Assembly (NCBI RefSeq): GCF_000691805.2
Contig: NZ_DF820495.1
Coordinates: 1-52,687 of the forward strand
Source: Weissella oryzae SG25
GTDB taxonomy: Bacteria > Bacillota > Bacilli > Lactobacillales > Lactobacillaceae
Direction: 5' to 3'
Length of the DNA: 52,687 nucleotides
In this document: piece by piece, positions 10,923 through 20,577 of the stretch
How positions within the stretch are numbered: the first letter of the stretch is position 1
Layout of the letters: each line of letters opens with the position of its first letter
The notes under the pieces: generated by a model
Told to the model about the DNA's origin: nothing
The model's input: only the letters and a program-made list of their open reading frames with translations
Database searches by the model: none
Program-made: the position numbers and the translations under genes

Positions 10923-11732
10923 ATGGATAATAATTTTAGCATTCCTAATACGCAGCGTAACAATATACCTCACAAACAAAATAATCAGCCTGACTTGCAA
11001 AATCCTAAAGTCAGATTTACCTGGCGCGATTTCCCTTATATCTCAATGTTTTTGGCAACCATCGCCCAGTTAGTAATTTGGTGGGTTTACCCATTAATCT
11101 ATTCTAAAAATCTAGAGGGCGGACGTTGGCAAGAAAATCCGGTATTACTAGCTTACAGTTTACTTTGTGCCCTGGTAATTTTTTGGACTTTCCGACATGG
11201 ATTTGAAGATTGGAAAAACTATCTTGTCCTGCTAATTCCAGCTCTATCGCTATATTTTCTCTATCAACGTATGTCCGGGCAACAAGTTTCCTTGGTTGCC
11301 CTCTTGCCAATCGCAATGGTTTTAATTCAAGTCCGCTGGCTAAATTTGCAAAACATTCTAGGGTTGATTATGTTCTCGGCAATTGCGACCGTAGCCTTCC
11401 CAGTAACAATTTTTTACCAGCAAAACACTTATTTGACGATTCCCTTTCTACTCAGTCTATTGCCCTTATTTTTATCATATCTTTTCTATATGAGTAGTTT
11501 ATTTATTACCCAAGGCCGTTCGATGCGTTTAACCGCCCTAGTTTTCGGGATTATGCTCCTATTAAATGTTCTTTCACTGCCTTGGAATGTCTGGACAATT
11601 TTAGCAACATTGATTATCTTGTTTACTTGGATGGTGCTAATTAACCTTAATTTAAAGCGTCGCTATCGCTTTGGAGTTTACGCTGTCTTACAAATGATTA
11701 CCGTGATGTTAATCTTTTTACAACAAAAATAA
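10923..11732 (+). CDS. Unknown multi-pass membrane protein
   Basis: Not recognised. The 269-residue protein has a polar Asn/Gln-rich N-terminus (about residues 1-32, including QRNNIPHKQNNQ), then about eight hydrophobic segments from residue 37 to the end separated by very short loops. The last inter-helix loop is basic (NLKRRYRFG). No catalytic or binding motif is visible. The ATG has AAGGGC about eight bases upstream. The gene stands alone on the plus strand between the HAD phosphatase and hpt, and is closed by a strong terminator. It could be a small permease or an envelope assembly protein; neither is supported. Confidence 0.8.
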   Translation: MDNNFSIPNTQRNNIPHKQNNQPDLQNPKVRFTWRDFPYISMFLATIAQLVIWWVYPLIYSKNLEGGRWQENPVLLAYSLLCALVIFWTFRHGFEDWKNYLVLLIPALSLYFLYQRMSGQQVSLVALLPIAMVLIQVRWLNLQNILGLIMFSAIATVAFPVTIFYQQNTYLTIPFLLSLLPLFLSYLFYMSSLFITQGRSMRLTALVFGIMLLLNVLSLPWNVWTILATLIILFTWMVLINLNLKRRYRFGVYAVLQMITVMLIFLQQK

Positions 11733-11760
11733 AGACCACCCATTTTTGGGTGGTCTTTTA
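11731..11760. terminator. Bidirectional terminator
   Basis: Perfect stem AAAGACCACCCA/TGGGTGGTCTTT with a TTT loop; T-rich on the plus side, and on the minus side the stem is followed by ATTTTTG. It closes the unknown membrane gene and could serve hpt from the other side. Confidence 0.9.
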
Positions 11761-11801
11761 ATTTTTAACAACTTAACTTTAAAGTGCTAAAGGAAGAACC
11801 T

Positions 11802-12338
11802 TTAATCCAATTTAAGTACTGATATTGTTGGTAGATTACGGTAATGATCATTATAATCCATACCATAGCCAACTAAAAATTCATTTGGTACCTTTGTTCC
11901 TACAAAATCCGGCTCAAAATCCATAAAATCGGTCTTAAGTCCCTTATCAGCTGCCACCGCAATATATACCTTGGCTGCGCCACGAGCTAAGAAGTTGTCT
12001 TTTAAGTACTGCAAAGTTAAACCAGTATCAATAACCTCATCTAAAATCACAACCGTCCGCCCAGCCAAATCGCGTTGGACATCTTGCACGATTTTAATTT
12101 CTCCCGTTGAGGCATCACCTGAATAAGAAGAAACGTCAATGTAATCCGAATCAATATCAAAGTCAAAGGCCAAATTACGTAGTAAATCGGCCATCCAAAT
12201 ATAAGAACCGGCCATTACACCCACAAACAAAGGTCGCTCTACACCAGTGAGCTTGACCCGTAGTTCATCAGCGACCCGGGCAACCATCGCATTAATTTCC
12301 TCAGTGGTAACCACTACTCGGTCCAATGTCATCGCCAT
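11802..12338 (-). CDS. hpt: Hypoxanthine phosphoribosyltransferase
   Basis: Salvages hypoxanthine/guanine with PRPP to IMP/GMP. The PRPP-binding motif is VVILDEVIDTGLTL (acidic pair, then DTGLT) near residue 95-108; DVSSYSGD is the flexible loop and YRNLPTISVLK the C-terminal signature. The 178 residues fit the family. Odd points: the pyrophosphate loop, usually LKG, reads MAG (Ala43 in place of Lys), and the usual DKPxxR after the core strand reads ADKGLKT. It follows purA by 19 nt and is probably cotranscribed, giving a purine salvage and interconversion unit. Confidence 0.92.
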   Translation of the reverse strand: MAMTLDRVVVTTEEINAMVARVADELRVKLTGVERPLFVGVMAGSYIWMADLLRNLAFDFDIDSDYIDVSSYSGDASTGEIKIVQDVQRDLAGRTVVILDEVIDTGLTLQYLKDNFLARGAAKVYIAVAADKGLKTDFMDFEPDFVGTKVPNEFLVGYGMDYNDHYRNLPTISVLKLD

Positions 12339-12357
12339 TTAATCAATCTCCAATAAC

Positions 12358-13703
<1,346 letters not shown>

Positions 13704-13726
13704 AATCAACTTTTTCAACAATTAGT

Positions 13727-13755
13727 ATTATAGCTAAATATCATTACCCAAACAA
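13727..13755 (-). promoter_or_regulatory. purA-hpt promoter
   Basis: On the minus strand TTGTTT (13750-13755), a 17-nt spacer and TATAAT (13727-13732). Transcription should start near 13720, leaving a leader of about 70 nt that contains PurBox A. PurBox B ends five bases upstream of the -35. Confidence 0.7.
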
Positions 13756-13759
13756 GTTA

Positions 13760-13772
13760 AAAGTTCGTTTTT
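13760..13772 (-). promoter_or_regulatory. PurBox-like site B
   Basis: On the minus strand AAAAACGAACTTT, a full match to the AWWWWCGAACWWT form of the PurR box. It lies just upstream of the purA -35 hexamer, a position more suited to activation (as for lactococcal PurR) than simple blocking; that reading is an inference. Confidence 0.65.
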
Positions 13773-13800
13773 TGAGATGTTTTATTTTTAATTTGGATAT

Positions 13801-13813
13801 TTAGTTCGTTTTT
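13801..13813 (-). promoter_or_regulatory. PurBox-like site C
   Basis: On the minus strand AAAAACGAACTAA, one mismatch at the last position of the PurR box. It lies four bases upstream of the permease -35, mirroring the position of site B relative to purA. Confidence 0.6.
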
Positions 13814-13817
13814 ACGT

Positions 13818-13845
13818 TTGATTTATTCAATTTATAGCTTATAAT
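13818..13845 (+). promoter_or_regulatory. Purine permease promoter
   Basis: TTGATT (13818-13823), a 16-nt spacer and TATAAT (13840-13845), 45 nt upstream of the chosen ATG. Confidence 0.65.
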
Positions 13846-13890
13846 TATCTTTGTTTTTAAAAGTCTATATTTTTGCGAGGAATTATTTTC

Positions 13891-15201
13891 ATGAACAGTA
13901 TCGCCAGATATTTTCGATTTGATGAGTTAAAGACGAACTTTCGCACAGAAATCATCGCTGGTTTAACCACCTTCGTTTCAATGTGTTATATCCTCTTTGT
14001 CAATCCAACCGTCCTCGGGGCCGCTGGAATGGATAAAGGTGCCGTCTTCGTTGCCACTGGAATTTCATCCGCCGTTGCAACCATCTTTATGGGCCTTGTC
14101 GCTAAGTACCCTATGGCTATCGCACCTGGTTTAGGAGTTAATGCCTTCTTTACCTACTCAGTAGTAATCGCCATGAAGGTCCCATGGGAAACTGCCATGG
14201 CCGGTGTCTTGATTGCCGCAATCATCTTTTTAGTTTTGACCCTCTTTAAGGTTCGTGAAAAAATCATTAATCTAATCCCCCAAGATTTAAAAATCGCCAT
14301 TTCAGCCGGGATTGGTTTGTTCATCGCCTTTATCGGACTAGCCAATGCCGGCATCATTGTTAAAAATCCAGACACAATGGTGTCGCTCGGCCAACTTACA
14401 ACGCCAACCGTTTTGTTAGCCGTCTTTGGGTTGATCGTAACTTTCATTCTAATTTCTCGTCGTGTTCCGGCTGCCATCTTCATCGGAATGATTTTGACAA
14501 CAATTGTTGGCCTTTTTGCCGGCCTAATCAAATTACCAACTACAGTCGTTTCTGCAGTTCCATCATTAGCCCCAACCTTTGGTAAAAGTATTGCTCATCT
14601 AGGGGATATTAACTCCTTCCAACTATTTACAGTTGTCTTAGTATTTTTAATCGTCACTTTCTTTGATACAGCCGGTACAATGATTGGTTTGGCAACGCAA
14701 GCTGGCTTCATGAAGAATGGTGAGCTTCCTCGTGCCGGTCGAGCCCTATCTGCCGATGCAATTGGTATGACCATCGGAGCCATTATTGGAACTTCACCAA
14801 CTTCAGCCTATGTTGAATCATCAGCCGGAATCGCCGTTGGAGGTCGCTCAGGCTTCACTTCTGTCGTAACTGGTGTGCTATTTATCTTCGGTCTATTCTT
14901 TTCACCCCTCCTTGGGATGATTACTTCACAAGTTACGGCCCCAGCTTTGATTGTGGTTGGTGTTTTGATGGCTGAGAATCTACGTCACATTCACTGGGAT
15001 GATTTTTCAATTGCTGCCCCAGCCTTCCTAATCGTAATTGGTATGCCACTGACATATTCAATTTCTGATGGAATTGCCCTTGGATTTATTCTCTATCCAA
15101 TCATGATGATTTCAAATAAGCGTTCGCGAGAAGTTCACCCATTCATGTGGGCCCTAGCTGCAATTTTCCTCTTCTTCTTATTTGTAATTACACGTCAATA
15201 A
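13891..15201 (+). CDS. NCS2-family purine permease, AzgA/PbuG-like
   Basis: Proton-linked uptake of hypoxanthine/guanine or adenine across the cytoplasmic membrane. The 436-residue protein has about 12 membrane segments and family signatures near the N-terminus (AGLTTFVSMCYILFVNP), GLGVNAFF in the next helices, and FFDTAGTMIGLATQAG and GTSPTSAYVESSAG in the substrate-binding half. These are typical of the AzgA-like branch (PbuG/PbuO) rather than UraA/PbuX. The ATG at 13891 is preferred over a TTG at 13873 because GAGGAA lies between them. Divergent from purA with PurBox-like sites, and followed by a strong terminator. Confidence 0.93.
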   Translation: MNSIARYFRFDELKTNFRTEIIAGLTTFVSMCYILFVNPTVLGAAGMDKGAVFVATGISSAVATIFMGLVAKYPMAIAPGLGVNAFFTYSVVIAMKVPWETAMAGVLIAAIIFLVLTLFKVREKIINLIPQDLKIAISAGIGLFIAFIGLANAGIIVKNPDTMVSLGQLTTPTVLLAVFGLIVTFILISRRVPAAIFIGMILTTIVGLFAGLIKLPTTVVSAVPSLAPTFGKSIAHLGDINSFQLFTVVLVFLIVTFFDTAGTMIGLATQAGFMKNGELPRAGRALSADAIGMTIGAIIGTSPTSAYVESSAGIAVGGRSGFTSVVTGVLFIFGLFFSPLLGMITSQVTAPALIVVGVLMAENLRHIHWDDFSIAAPAFLIVIGMPLTYSISDGIALGFILYPIMMISNKRSREVHPFMWALAAIFLFFLFVITRQ

Positions 15202-15212
15202 ATATCAAGCTA

Positions 15213-15259
15213 AAAAAGCCAACCCTTTAGGAGTAAATCCCAAAGGGTTGGCTTTTTTA
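15213..15259. terminator. Bidirectional terminator
   Basis: Stem AAAAAAGCCAACCCTTT / AAAGGGTTGGCTTTTTT around an 11-13 nt loop. It closes the permease on the plus strand and the DHA2 exporter on the minus strand. Confidence 0.9.
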
Positions 15260-15263
15260 TAAT

Positions 15264-16853
15264 TTATGCCATTACAGTCTTATGGCCAAGCTTACTACTC
15301 ATAAACAAAGCACAGATGGCAATTACCAATAACATTACCGAACTAACTAAAAAGGCAACTTGATAACCTTGTAGCTGAGCAAGGCGCAATACGTGTTCCG
15401 CATATTGACTAGCGTTCGTACTGACGTTTTGTTTAAGGCCCGCAATGGCTGAAGCATTTGGCGCCGTATGCGTTGCTGCCACATGAGCTTGCATTTGCGC
15501 CATCAAATGCGCAGCATAATGGGTTGCGTGCGTGCGCACCTTATCGGAAACATTTTGACTAATAATTATTGCTGTGACAATCGCACTCACAACAGCTGAA
15601 CCAAAACTGGCACCAACATTTTGAATAATTCGTTGACCAACTGAAGCGCCTGGAATATCTTGCTTGGCTAAGCCGATAAAAATATCCGTCATCATTGGCA
15701 TTTGCAAACCACCAATCCCAATTCCCCGAACAAAGAGTAAGAGCTCAATATAATATAAATTACTGTCCAAGTGAATCCAAACAAATGGCAAGGTACCAAC
15801 CAATGAGATTAAGACACTGACCAAAACAACTGGTCGCGCGCCTAAGCGATCAATCAACCGTCCCAAAATTGGGCGAGCAATTAGTAGACCAAGGCCTTGT
15901 GGAATCAACATTAATGCTGCCTGAATCACTGAGAATTGCCGCGTATTTTGAAAATAAAGTGGTAGGAGTAACATTGGACCATTTGAAGCAATCCCGGCCA
16001 TAAAAATACCAACATTAGCAGCGGTAAAGTGCTTCGATTTGAAGAACCTTAGTGGTAAGACAGTATCATTATGCCGAACTGCATTGTAAATTGCATAGCC
16101 TACAAAACTTGCTAATCCAAGTGCCACAAAGGTAATCATTTGACCGTTAAAGAAGTGACGCGCATTATCGGACCCCTTCATCAAGCCATAAATTAAACCA
16201 ACTGATCCAGCAGCAAGTAACAAAGTACCAAACCAATCCAGTCTAGCTTTAGGGTTGAAAGGAGCAAAATCTTGTAAGAACTTAATGTTTAAAATAACCG
16301 AAACTAACACAATTGGCACATTAACATAAAAAATCCAATGCCAGTTGGCATACTGAACAATTGCACCACCAATGATTGGGCCAATAATCGGTCCGATGAT
16401 AATTGGCGTACCAATGATTGCCATCAATTGACCAAGTTTGTCAGCTGGTGCAATCTTCATTAGTAAGGTCGTCATCAATAACGTAATAAACCCGGCCGAG
16501 AAACCTTGAACCGCACGGAAAACAATAAAGCTCGTGATGTCCCAAGAGATGCCAGATAGAAAACTAAACAACCCAAAAGCTAGTAAAGACCATTGAAAAA
16601 TCTTTTTACCATTAAAGCGGTTAACCAAGTAACCACAAATTGGTACCGCTACCGCCAGTGCTAGGACGTAACCAGTAATTGCCCATTGAATCATATTAAG
16701 ACTAGTATTAAGGTCAAATTGTAGCTTATTAATTGCAATATTAACCATGGTTGAATCAAGCATCGGTGGAATCGCCCCTAAGGCGAGAATCCAAGCCGAT
16801 GTCATTAAATCCTTAGGTAGCTTTTCCTTTGTTGCCGCTACTTGCTTTGCCAT
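15264..16853 (-). CDS. MFS multidrug exporter, DHA2 (14-TMS, EmrB/QacA) family
   Basis: Proton-driven efflux of toxic compounds; the substrate is unknown. The 529 residues contain about 14 hydrophobic segments. The antiporter motif C appears as IIGPIIGPIIGG after TM5, followed by NWHWIFYVNVP, a hallmark of DHA2 proteins. Asp38-type acidic residue in TM1 (PPMLDSTMVNIA) is present. A long hydrophilic loop rich in His/Ala (AAHLMAQMQAHVAATH) separates the last two helices. The divergent tetR gene and operator-like sequences over its promoter point to local repression relieved by a ligand. Confidence 0.9.
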   Translation of the reverse strand: MAKQVAATKEKLPKDLMTSAWILALGAIPPMLDSTMVNIAINKLQFDLNTSLNMIQWAITGYVLALAVAVPICGYLVNRFNGKKIFQWSLLAFGLFSFLSGISWDITSFIVFRAVQGFSAGFITLLMTTLLMKIAPADKLGQLMAIIGTPIIIGPIIGPIIGGAIVQYANWHWIFYVNVPIVLVSVILNIKFLQDFAPFNPKARLDWFGTLLLAAGSVGLIYGLMKGSDNARHFFNGQMITFVALGLASFVGYAIYNAVRHNDTVLPLRFFKSKHFTAANVGIFMAGIASNGPMLLLPLYFQNTRQFSVIQAALMLIPQGLGLLIARPILGRLIDRLGARPVVLVSVLISLVGTLPFVWIHLDSNLYYIELLLFVRGIGIGGLQMPMMTDIFIGLAKQDIPGASVGQRIIQNVGASFGSAVVSAIVTAIIISQNVSDKVRTHATHYAAHLMAQMQAHVAATHTAPNASAIAGLKQNVSTNASQYAEHVLRLAQLQGYQVAFLVSSVMLLVIAICALFMSSKLGHKTVMA

Positions 16854-16876
16854 TATTTTTTCCTTCTTCCGTTTAG

Positions 16877-16889
16877 ATACAAAATGTAT
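16877..16889. promoter_or_regulatory. Candidate TetR operator O1
   Basis: ATACA-AAA-TGTAT is a perfect 5-3-5 palindrome overlapping the -10/start region of the exporter promoter. A related half, GATACATAATGT, is found on the minus strand at 16928-16939. Binding by the adjacent TetR is inferred. Confidence 0.55.
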
Positions 16890-16916
16890 TTTATATCAAG
16901 AAACAAGGCAGGTCAA
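16888..16916 (-). promoter_or_regulatory. DHA2 exporter promoter
   Basis: On the minus strand TTGACC (16911-16916), a 17-nt spacer and TAAAAT (16888-16893). Confidence 0.65.
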
Positions 16917-16927
16917 CTAATTAAAGG

Positions 16928-16939
16928 ACATTATGTATC
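16928..16939 (-). promoter_or_regulatory. Candidate TetR operator O2
   Basis: Minus-strand GATACATAATGT differs by one base from the first 12 bases of GATACAAAATGTAT at 16876-16889. It lies between the two divergent promoters. Confidence 0.45.
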
Positions 16940-16946
16940 TTTTAAT

Positions 16947-16975
16947 TTGATTTACCTTAAAAGCTAGGCTAAAAT
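16947..16975 (+). promoter_or_regulatory. tetR promoter (leaderless start)
   Basis: TTGATT (16947-16952), a 17-nt spacer and TAAAAT (16970-16975). The tetR ATG begins seven bases after the -10, so the transcript should start at or within a base or two of the initiation codon. Confidence 0.6.
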
Positions 16976-16981
16976 AGACTT

Positions 16982-17584
16982 ATGACAAACAATCAAAGAA
17001 GACGCGGCGAAGACTTAAAAGCCGCCATTTATGAAGCTGCCACCTGGCTACTAGAAAATGAAGGTTATGAAAAGGTTACCTTCCAAAATGTAGCGCGCCG
17101 TGCGCACACAACTCGAAGTGTCCTTTATCGTTATTGGGACGATGTTTATACTTTAATCTATGAAGCTGCTCACTGGTATGCGCAGCAAAGCCCTGACTGG
17201 CAAGGAACTGTTATGGACGCTACCTTTAATTCTGGTAGCTTACGGCAGGATTTAATTGATATGCTCACCTTTACTCGAAAAAACGCCCATCGTTTCCCTA
17301 AGGGTTTCTTACCCTTTATCGCTTGGCAACAAACGCAAGGCCGAAAAGCCTTAGCTGAACAGATTGGTGGCATCACTACCGGTAATATTATTATTATCGA
17401 ACGCATCCTTGCTCGGGCCCAGGAACGCGGCGAAGCACGTGAAGACATTCCGCAAAGTGCCAAACTGCTACCCTTCCAGCAAGCCCGCTATTTCATTATG
17501 TTTGAAGGGCAGGCCATGACAGATGATGAAACTAAAAATTTAGTTGATGAAATCCTTCTACCCCTCTACCAAAAAGTAGATTAA
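16982..17584 (+). CDS. TetR/AcrR family transcriptional regulator
   Basis: Ligand-responsive repressor, 200 residues. The N-terminal helix-turn-helix is at about residues 12-60: LLENEGYEKVTFQNVARRAHTT then SVLYRYWDDVYTLI, the typical recognition-helix region with YRYW. The rest is the helical ligand-binding and dimer domain, without a recognisable substrate signature. No Shine-Dalgarno precedes the ATG and the promoter sits almost on top of it, so it is probably a leaderless mRNA. It faces the DHA2 exporter gene, its likely target. Confidence 0.92.
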   Translation: MTNNQRRRGEDLKAAIYEAATWLLENEGYEKVTFQNVARRAHTTRSVLYRYWDDVYTLIYEAAHWYAQQSPDWQGTVMDATFNSGSLRQDLIDMLTFTRKNAHRFPKGFLPFIAWQQTQGRKALAEQIGGITTGNIIIIERILARAQERGEAREDIPQSAKLLPFQQARYFIMFEGQAMTDDETKNLVDEILLPLYQKVD

Positions 17585-17628
17585 AAATCGCTTCCATAGT
17601 TTCGGTAAATGTTTTTTGAAAGCAAATT

Positions 17629-17667
17629 AAAACCCCATAAGTTGGAAAAAACAACTTATGGGGTTTT
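17629..17667. terminator. Bidirectional terminator
   Basis: Perfect 16-bp stem AAAACCCCATAAGTTG/CAACTTATGGGGTTTT with a 7-nt loop. It closes tetR (plus) and ezrA (minus). Confidence 0.92.
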
Positions 17668-17690
17668 ATTTGATTCAATTATTTTCTACT

Positions 17691-19433
17691 TTATTGATCA
17701 CGTTCTTGAAAACCAGCGACTAATGCTTGTTGTTCTTGACGATAAATCTTAATTGTTGTATCAACAATTCCAGGCTCAAAGTTTTCTAACACCGTTCCCA
17801 AAGTAGCCAAGGCACGATCATATTCATATTGCTTTTCATAAAAATAACGAGCCTGTTGCGTTGCCTGTACAACTTCAGAATGATTTCGGTAATCCAAAGC
17901 ACGTCTTACCAAACGTTCCGTAACCGCTGCATCCTCAATTAGCTTATCCGTTTTTTCCTTCAAAGTATCCATATCAGCAGTCACAATGCTTAGTTGACGC
18001 TGGGCGTCATCAACATTAACCCGTGTCAATGCTAACTGTTGCTTCAAACGTTGCAACTCATCGTTAGCGGCATAAAAAGCACTTAAATAACTATCTGGTA
18101 CACCAGGTAAGCTTTGACGCTCAACATTACGCTGAATCTGTCGCAACTTATCAGTTAAGACCATCACTCGATTTCGGGTCTGCTTTAACAAGTTTGGCAA
18201 CTCCTGCATGGTTTGCCACATCTCAAGCTGTTCTTGCTCAATCGTTGTTAAGCGCTCATTTGCTTCATTTTGTGGGGCTAACATCTCAGAATAAATTGCA
18301 TCGTGCTTCTTAATTGCCTTTTCAATCTGCGTTAATTGCTTATCAACATTTGTCAGTTGAATATCCCAAGAACGGACCAAACCAGCTTCATCTTTAGAAA
18401 AAACAAAATCTTGATTTAAGCGATCTAGCTCAATATATAAATCATGATTTTGCCGCTTATTATGGTGCCAATAAGCGCGCAAATTTTCTTGATTAGCCAA
18501 AACTTCGCGTTGGGCGTTGCCTTCACGTTCAAGAATTTCATAGAGATCTTCAATTCGTGCTTCAAGCTGATTGTTACGCTCGGCAACTTTCTTTAAAGTC
18601 AACTCGGCAAGTAAGTCCAAATTTTGGTCGCGGTCTTTTTTTATCGCCGCAATTTCATCTGAAATATCTTCTACAAAACGGAAGCCAGCTGCAAGCATAG
18701 CTTCATAGCTATTCTGGATTTCATCAAGTTGGGCTGGAATCTTTTGATCCAACACTTCGAAAAGTGGTGGAATACTCTCAATCCGCTCTTCCAATTGGGT
18801 CGTTTCCATCCCCAACGTTTCATAGATGCCAGAAGCGGTCGCATGATCCCCTTCTTCGGTCAAACGTGAGAAATCAGCAAAATCATCTTCCAACGAACCT
18901 AAGATTTCTTCTAGTTTTTCAACCGCTGGGCCAAAATTAAAATTCTGTGACAGCAGTGTCTTACGAAGTGCTTGATACTTACTTTCAAGCTCCTTAACAG
19001 CTTCTTTATGCGCTTGATCCAATTCAGCTAAATCTTGCAAGCCTTGGGTAACAGTTGCAATAGTTGACTCAGCATTAGCCAACAAGTCCTGTAATGTCCG
19101 CATTTCACGACGGGTTTTTACAAAATTTAAGCCTTGTGATTCATATAAAACTTCATTCGCTTGATTATCAATTGCATTGAAACCAGCAGATTCTAATTTA
19201 TTATAACGGTCTTCTAATGTCTGAAATTGTTTAAGCGTTTGTCCGGTCAAGCTCATCTTACGACCTTCAACTAAGCGGTCACGCATTGGAATTTCCGCTA
19301 GTTCAGCTTTATGTGCCAACCATTTAGCTACCTTACGGGCAGTCAAACGCTGTGATATAAAAATTGCTAAGTAAATTGCCGCCGCGATCACGATGACGCC
19401 AATCACAATATGTCCTATTTGTGTCATATACAT
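17691..19433 (-). CDS. ezrA: Septation ring regulator EzrA
   Basis: Membrane-anchored, spectrin-like regulator of FtsZ ring formation and of division/elongation balance. One N-terminal membrane helix (about residues 4-25, IGHIVIGVIVIAAAIYLAIF) is followed by about 550 residues of heptad-rich coiled coil. The segment LTGQTLKQFQTLEDRYNKL and the following EVLYESQGLNF match the start of EzrA proteins. The start chosen is ATG 19433 (580 aa) because the longer reading from TTG 19460 would begin directly at the AAAGGAG; ATG 19427 is an alternative. Its neighbour rpsD is the usual one in Firmicutes. Confidence 0.92.
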   Translation of the reverse strand: MYMTQIGHIVIGVIVIAAAIYLAIFISQRLTARKVAKWLAHKAELAEIPMRDRLVEGRKMSLTGQTLKQFQTLEDRYNKLESAGFNAIDNQANEVLYESQGLNFVKTRREMRTLQDLLANAESTIATVTQGLQDLAELDQAHKEAVKELESKYQALRKTLLSQNFNFGPAVEKLEEILGSLEDDFADFSRLTEEGDHATASGIYETLGMETTQLEERIESIPPLFEVLDQKIPAQLDEIQNSYEAMLAAGFRFVEDISDEIAAIKKDRDQNLDLLAELTLKKVAERNNQLEARIEDLYEILEREGNAQREVLANQENLRAYWHHNKRQNHDLYIELDRLNQDFVFSKDEAGLVRSWDIQLTNVDKQLTQIEKAIKKHDAIYSEMLAPQNEANERLTTIEQEQLEMWQTMQELPNLLKQTRNRVMVLTDKLRQIQRNVERQSLPGVPDSYLSAFYAANDELQRLKQQLALTRVNVDDAQRQLSIVTADMDTLKEKTDKLIEDAAVTERLVRRALDYRNHSEVVQATQQARYFYEKQYEYDRALATLGTVLENFEPGIVDTTIKIYRQEQQALVAGFQERDQ

Positions 19434-19663
19434 TTTTCTAGTGGTGTCCCCTGACCACAACTCCTTTTACTTCGGAATAATACTAAATACAGCCTATCAC
19501 GCCTGCCACTTACTGCGTTATTTTCTAAAAATTCTTAGTGCTTGCTTTGGGAGTTTAATATTTACTTAATAATACTAAACGCAACAATTTGAACACTAGG
19601 CATAAAAATCATCTTTTACGACTTCATTGTCCGATAGAATGACCCAAATATTGTATGTATGTT

Positions 19664-19704
19664 AAAAAAAGGCCATAGCTACCTAAGTAGTTATGGCCTT
19701 TTTT
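19664..19704 (-). terminator. Terminator after rpsD
   Basis: On the minus strand GGCCATAACTAC/GTAGCTATGGCC (one G-U pair) with a small loop, followed by seven T. Confidence 0.9.
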
Positions 19705-19727
19705 AACAAGCAAGTAGTGATAAAGAA

Positions 19728-20339
19728 TTATCCCAACTTGTTGTAGTATTCAACGATAAGACTTTCGTTAAAGTCACCATCGATTTCAGAACGCTCTGGC
19801 AAGCGTACCAATGAACCCTTAAGGTTCTCTTTGTCCATTGACAAGAATGGCAATACACCAGCTTGTGCTTCAACAGAAGCAAGAATGTAAACATTCTTAG
19901 CTGACTTCTCGCGAACAGAAACTTCTTGTCCAACCTTTACTTCGTATGAAGGAATATCAACGCGCTTACCATCGACCAAAATGTGACCGTGGTTAACCAA
20001 TTGACGTGCTTGTTGACGCGTTGAGGCCAAGCCCAAACGGTAAACAATATTATCCAAACGACGCTCCAACAAAGCCAAGAAGTTCTCACCATGAGTTCCC
20101 TTACGGATCTTACCAGCTTTGTTGAATAAATTGTGGAATTGACGCTCAGTCAAACCGTATGAGAAACGTACCTTTTGCTTCTCACGCAATTGTGTTCCAT
20201 AATCTGAAATCTTTGCACGACGGCCGGCACCGTGGTCTCCAGGTGCATAGTTACGACGAGCAATTTCTTTACCCGTACCTGACAATGATACGCCTAAACG
20301 ACGTGAGATACGGAACTTAGGTCCAGTATAACGTGACAT
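19728..20339 (-). CDS. rpsD: 30S ribosomal protein S4
   Basis: Primary 16S rRNA binding protein of the small subunit and, in several bacteria, a repressor of its own mRNA. 203 residues, the usual length. The N-terminus [16 protein letters not shown] and the S4 RNA-binding domain ([35 protein letters not shown], about residues 93-127, shown here only as its landmarks) are canonical. GGAGG precedes the ATG. It has its own terminator and a structured leader (20340-20516), so it is a single-gene unit. Confidence 0.98.
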   Translation of the reverse strand: MSRYTGPKFRISRRLGVSLSGTGKEIARRNYAPGDHGAGRRAKISDYGTQLREKQKVRFSYGLTERQFHNLFNKAGKIRKGTHGENFLALLERRLDNIVYRLGLASTRQQARQLVNHGHILVDGKRVDIPSYEVKVGQEVSVREKSAKNVYILASVEAQAGVLPFLSMDKENLKGSLVRLPERSEIDGDFNESLIVEYYNKLG

Positions 20340-20516
20340 ATAAAATGTCCTCCAGAATTTATTTTGTTGAGTTCTAGAGAGCTAACTCGTATTCGTGCAA
20401 TTTATCGAACGTTCACCGCTGCAGCGCGGGTACTAGTACCTATTAATGCTTTTAAACATTGATGATAAATTGTTGACGAGCTTACGGTTACCCCGCTGCA
20501 GTTTTCAACACTTTTA
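20340..20516 (-). ncRNA. Structured rpsD leader (S4 autoregulatory type)
   Basis: On the minus strand TGTTGA (near 20505-20510) can pair with TCAACA, and CTGCAGCGGGGTA (20489-20501) can pair over 50 nt with TACCCGCGCTGCAG (20419-20432) with one bulge. The latter also contains local self-pairing CCGC/GCGG and GGTAC/GTACC. Competing helices of this sort fit the pseudoknotted S4 leaders known in Bacilli. The fold is seen; S4 binding is inferred. Confidence 0.6.
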
Positions 20517-20526
20517 CTATGGTAAC

Positions 20527-20563
20527 AAAAAAGCTTACGCAAGTAAACTCTTACGCAAGCTTT
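20527..20563 (-). terminator. Terminator after nagR
   Basis: On the minus strand AAAGCTTGCGTAAG/CTTGCGTAAGCTTT (two G-U pairs) followed by T-rich sequence. It lies 15 nt after the nagR stop and just upstream of the rpsD leader. Confidence 0.85.
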
Positions 20564-20577
20564 TCGTCAATTTACGT

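Noticed and set aside
14154-14531. 125-codon minus-strand frame inside the purine permease
   Set aside because: Lys/Met/Ile-rich product typical of the complement of membrane-protein codons; no ribosome binding site.
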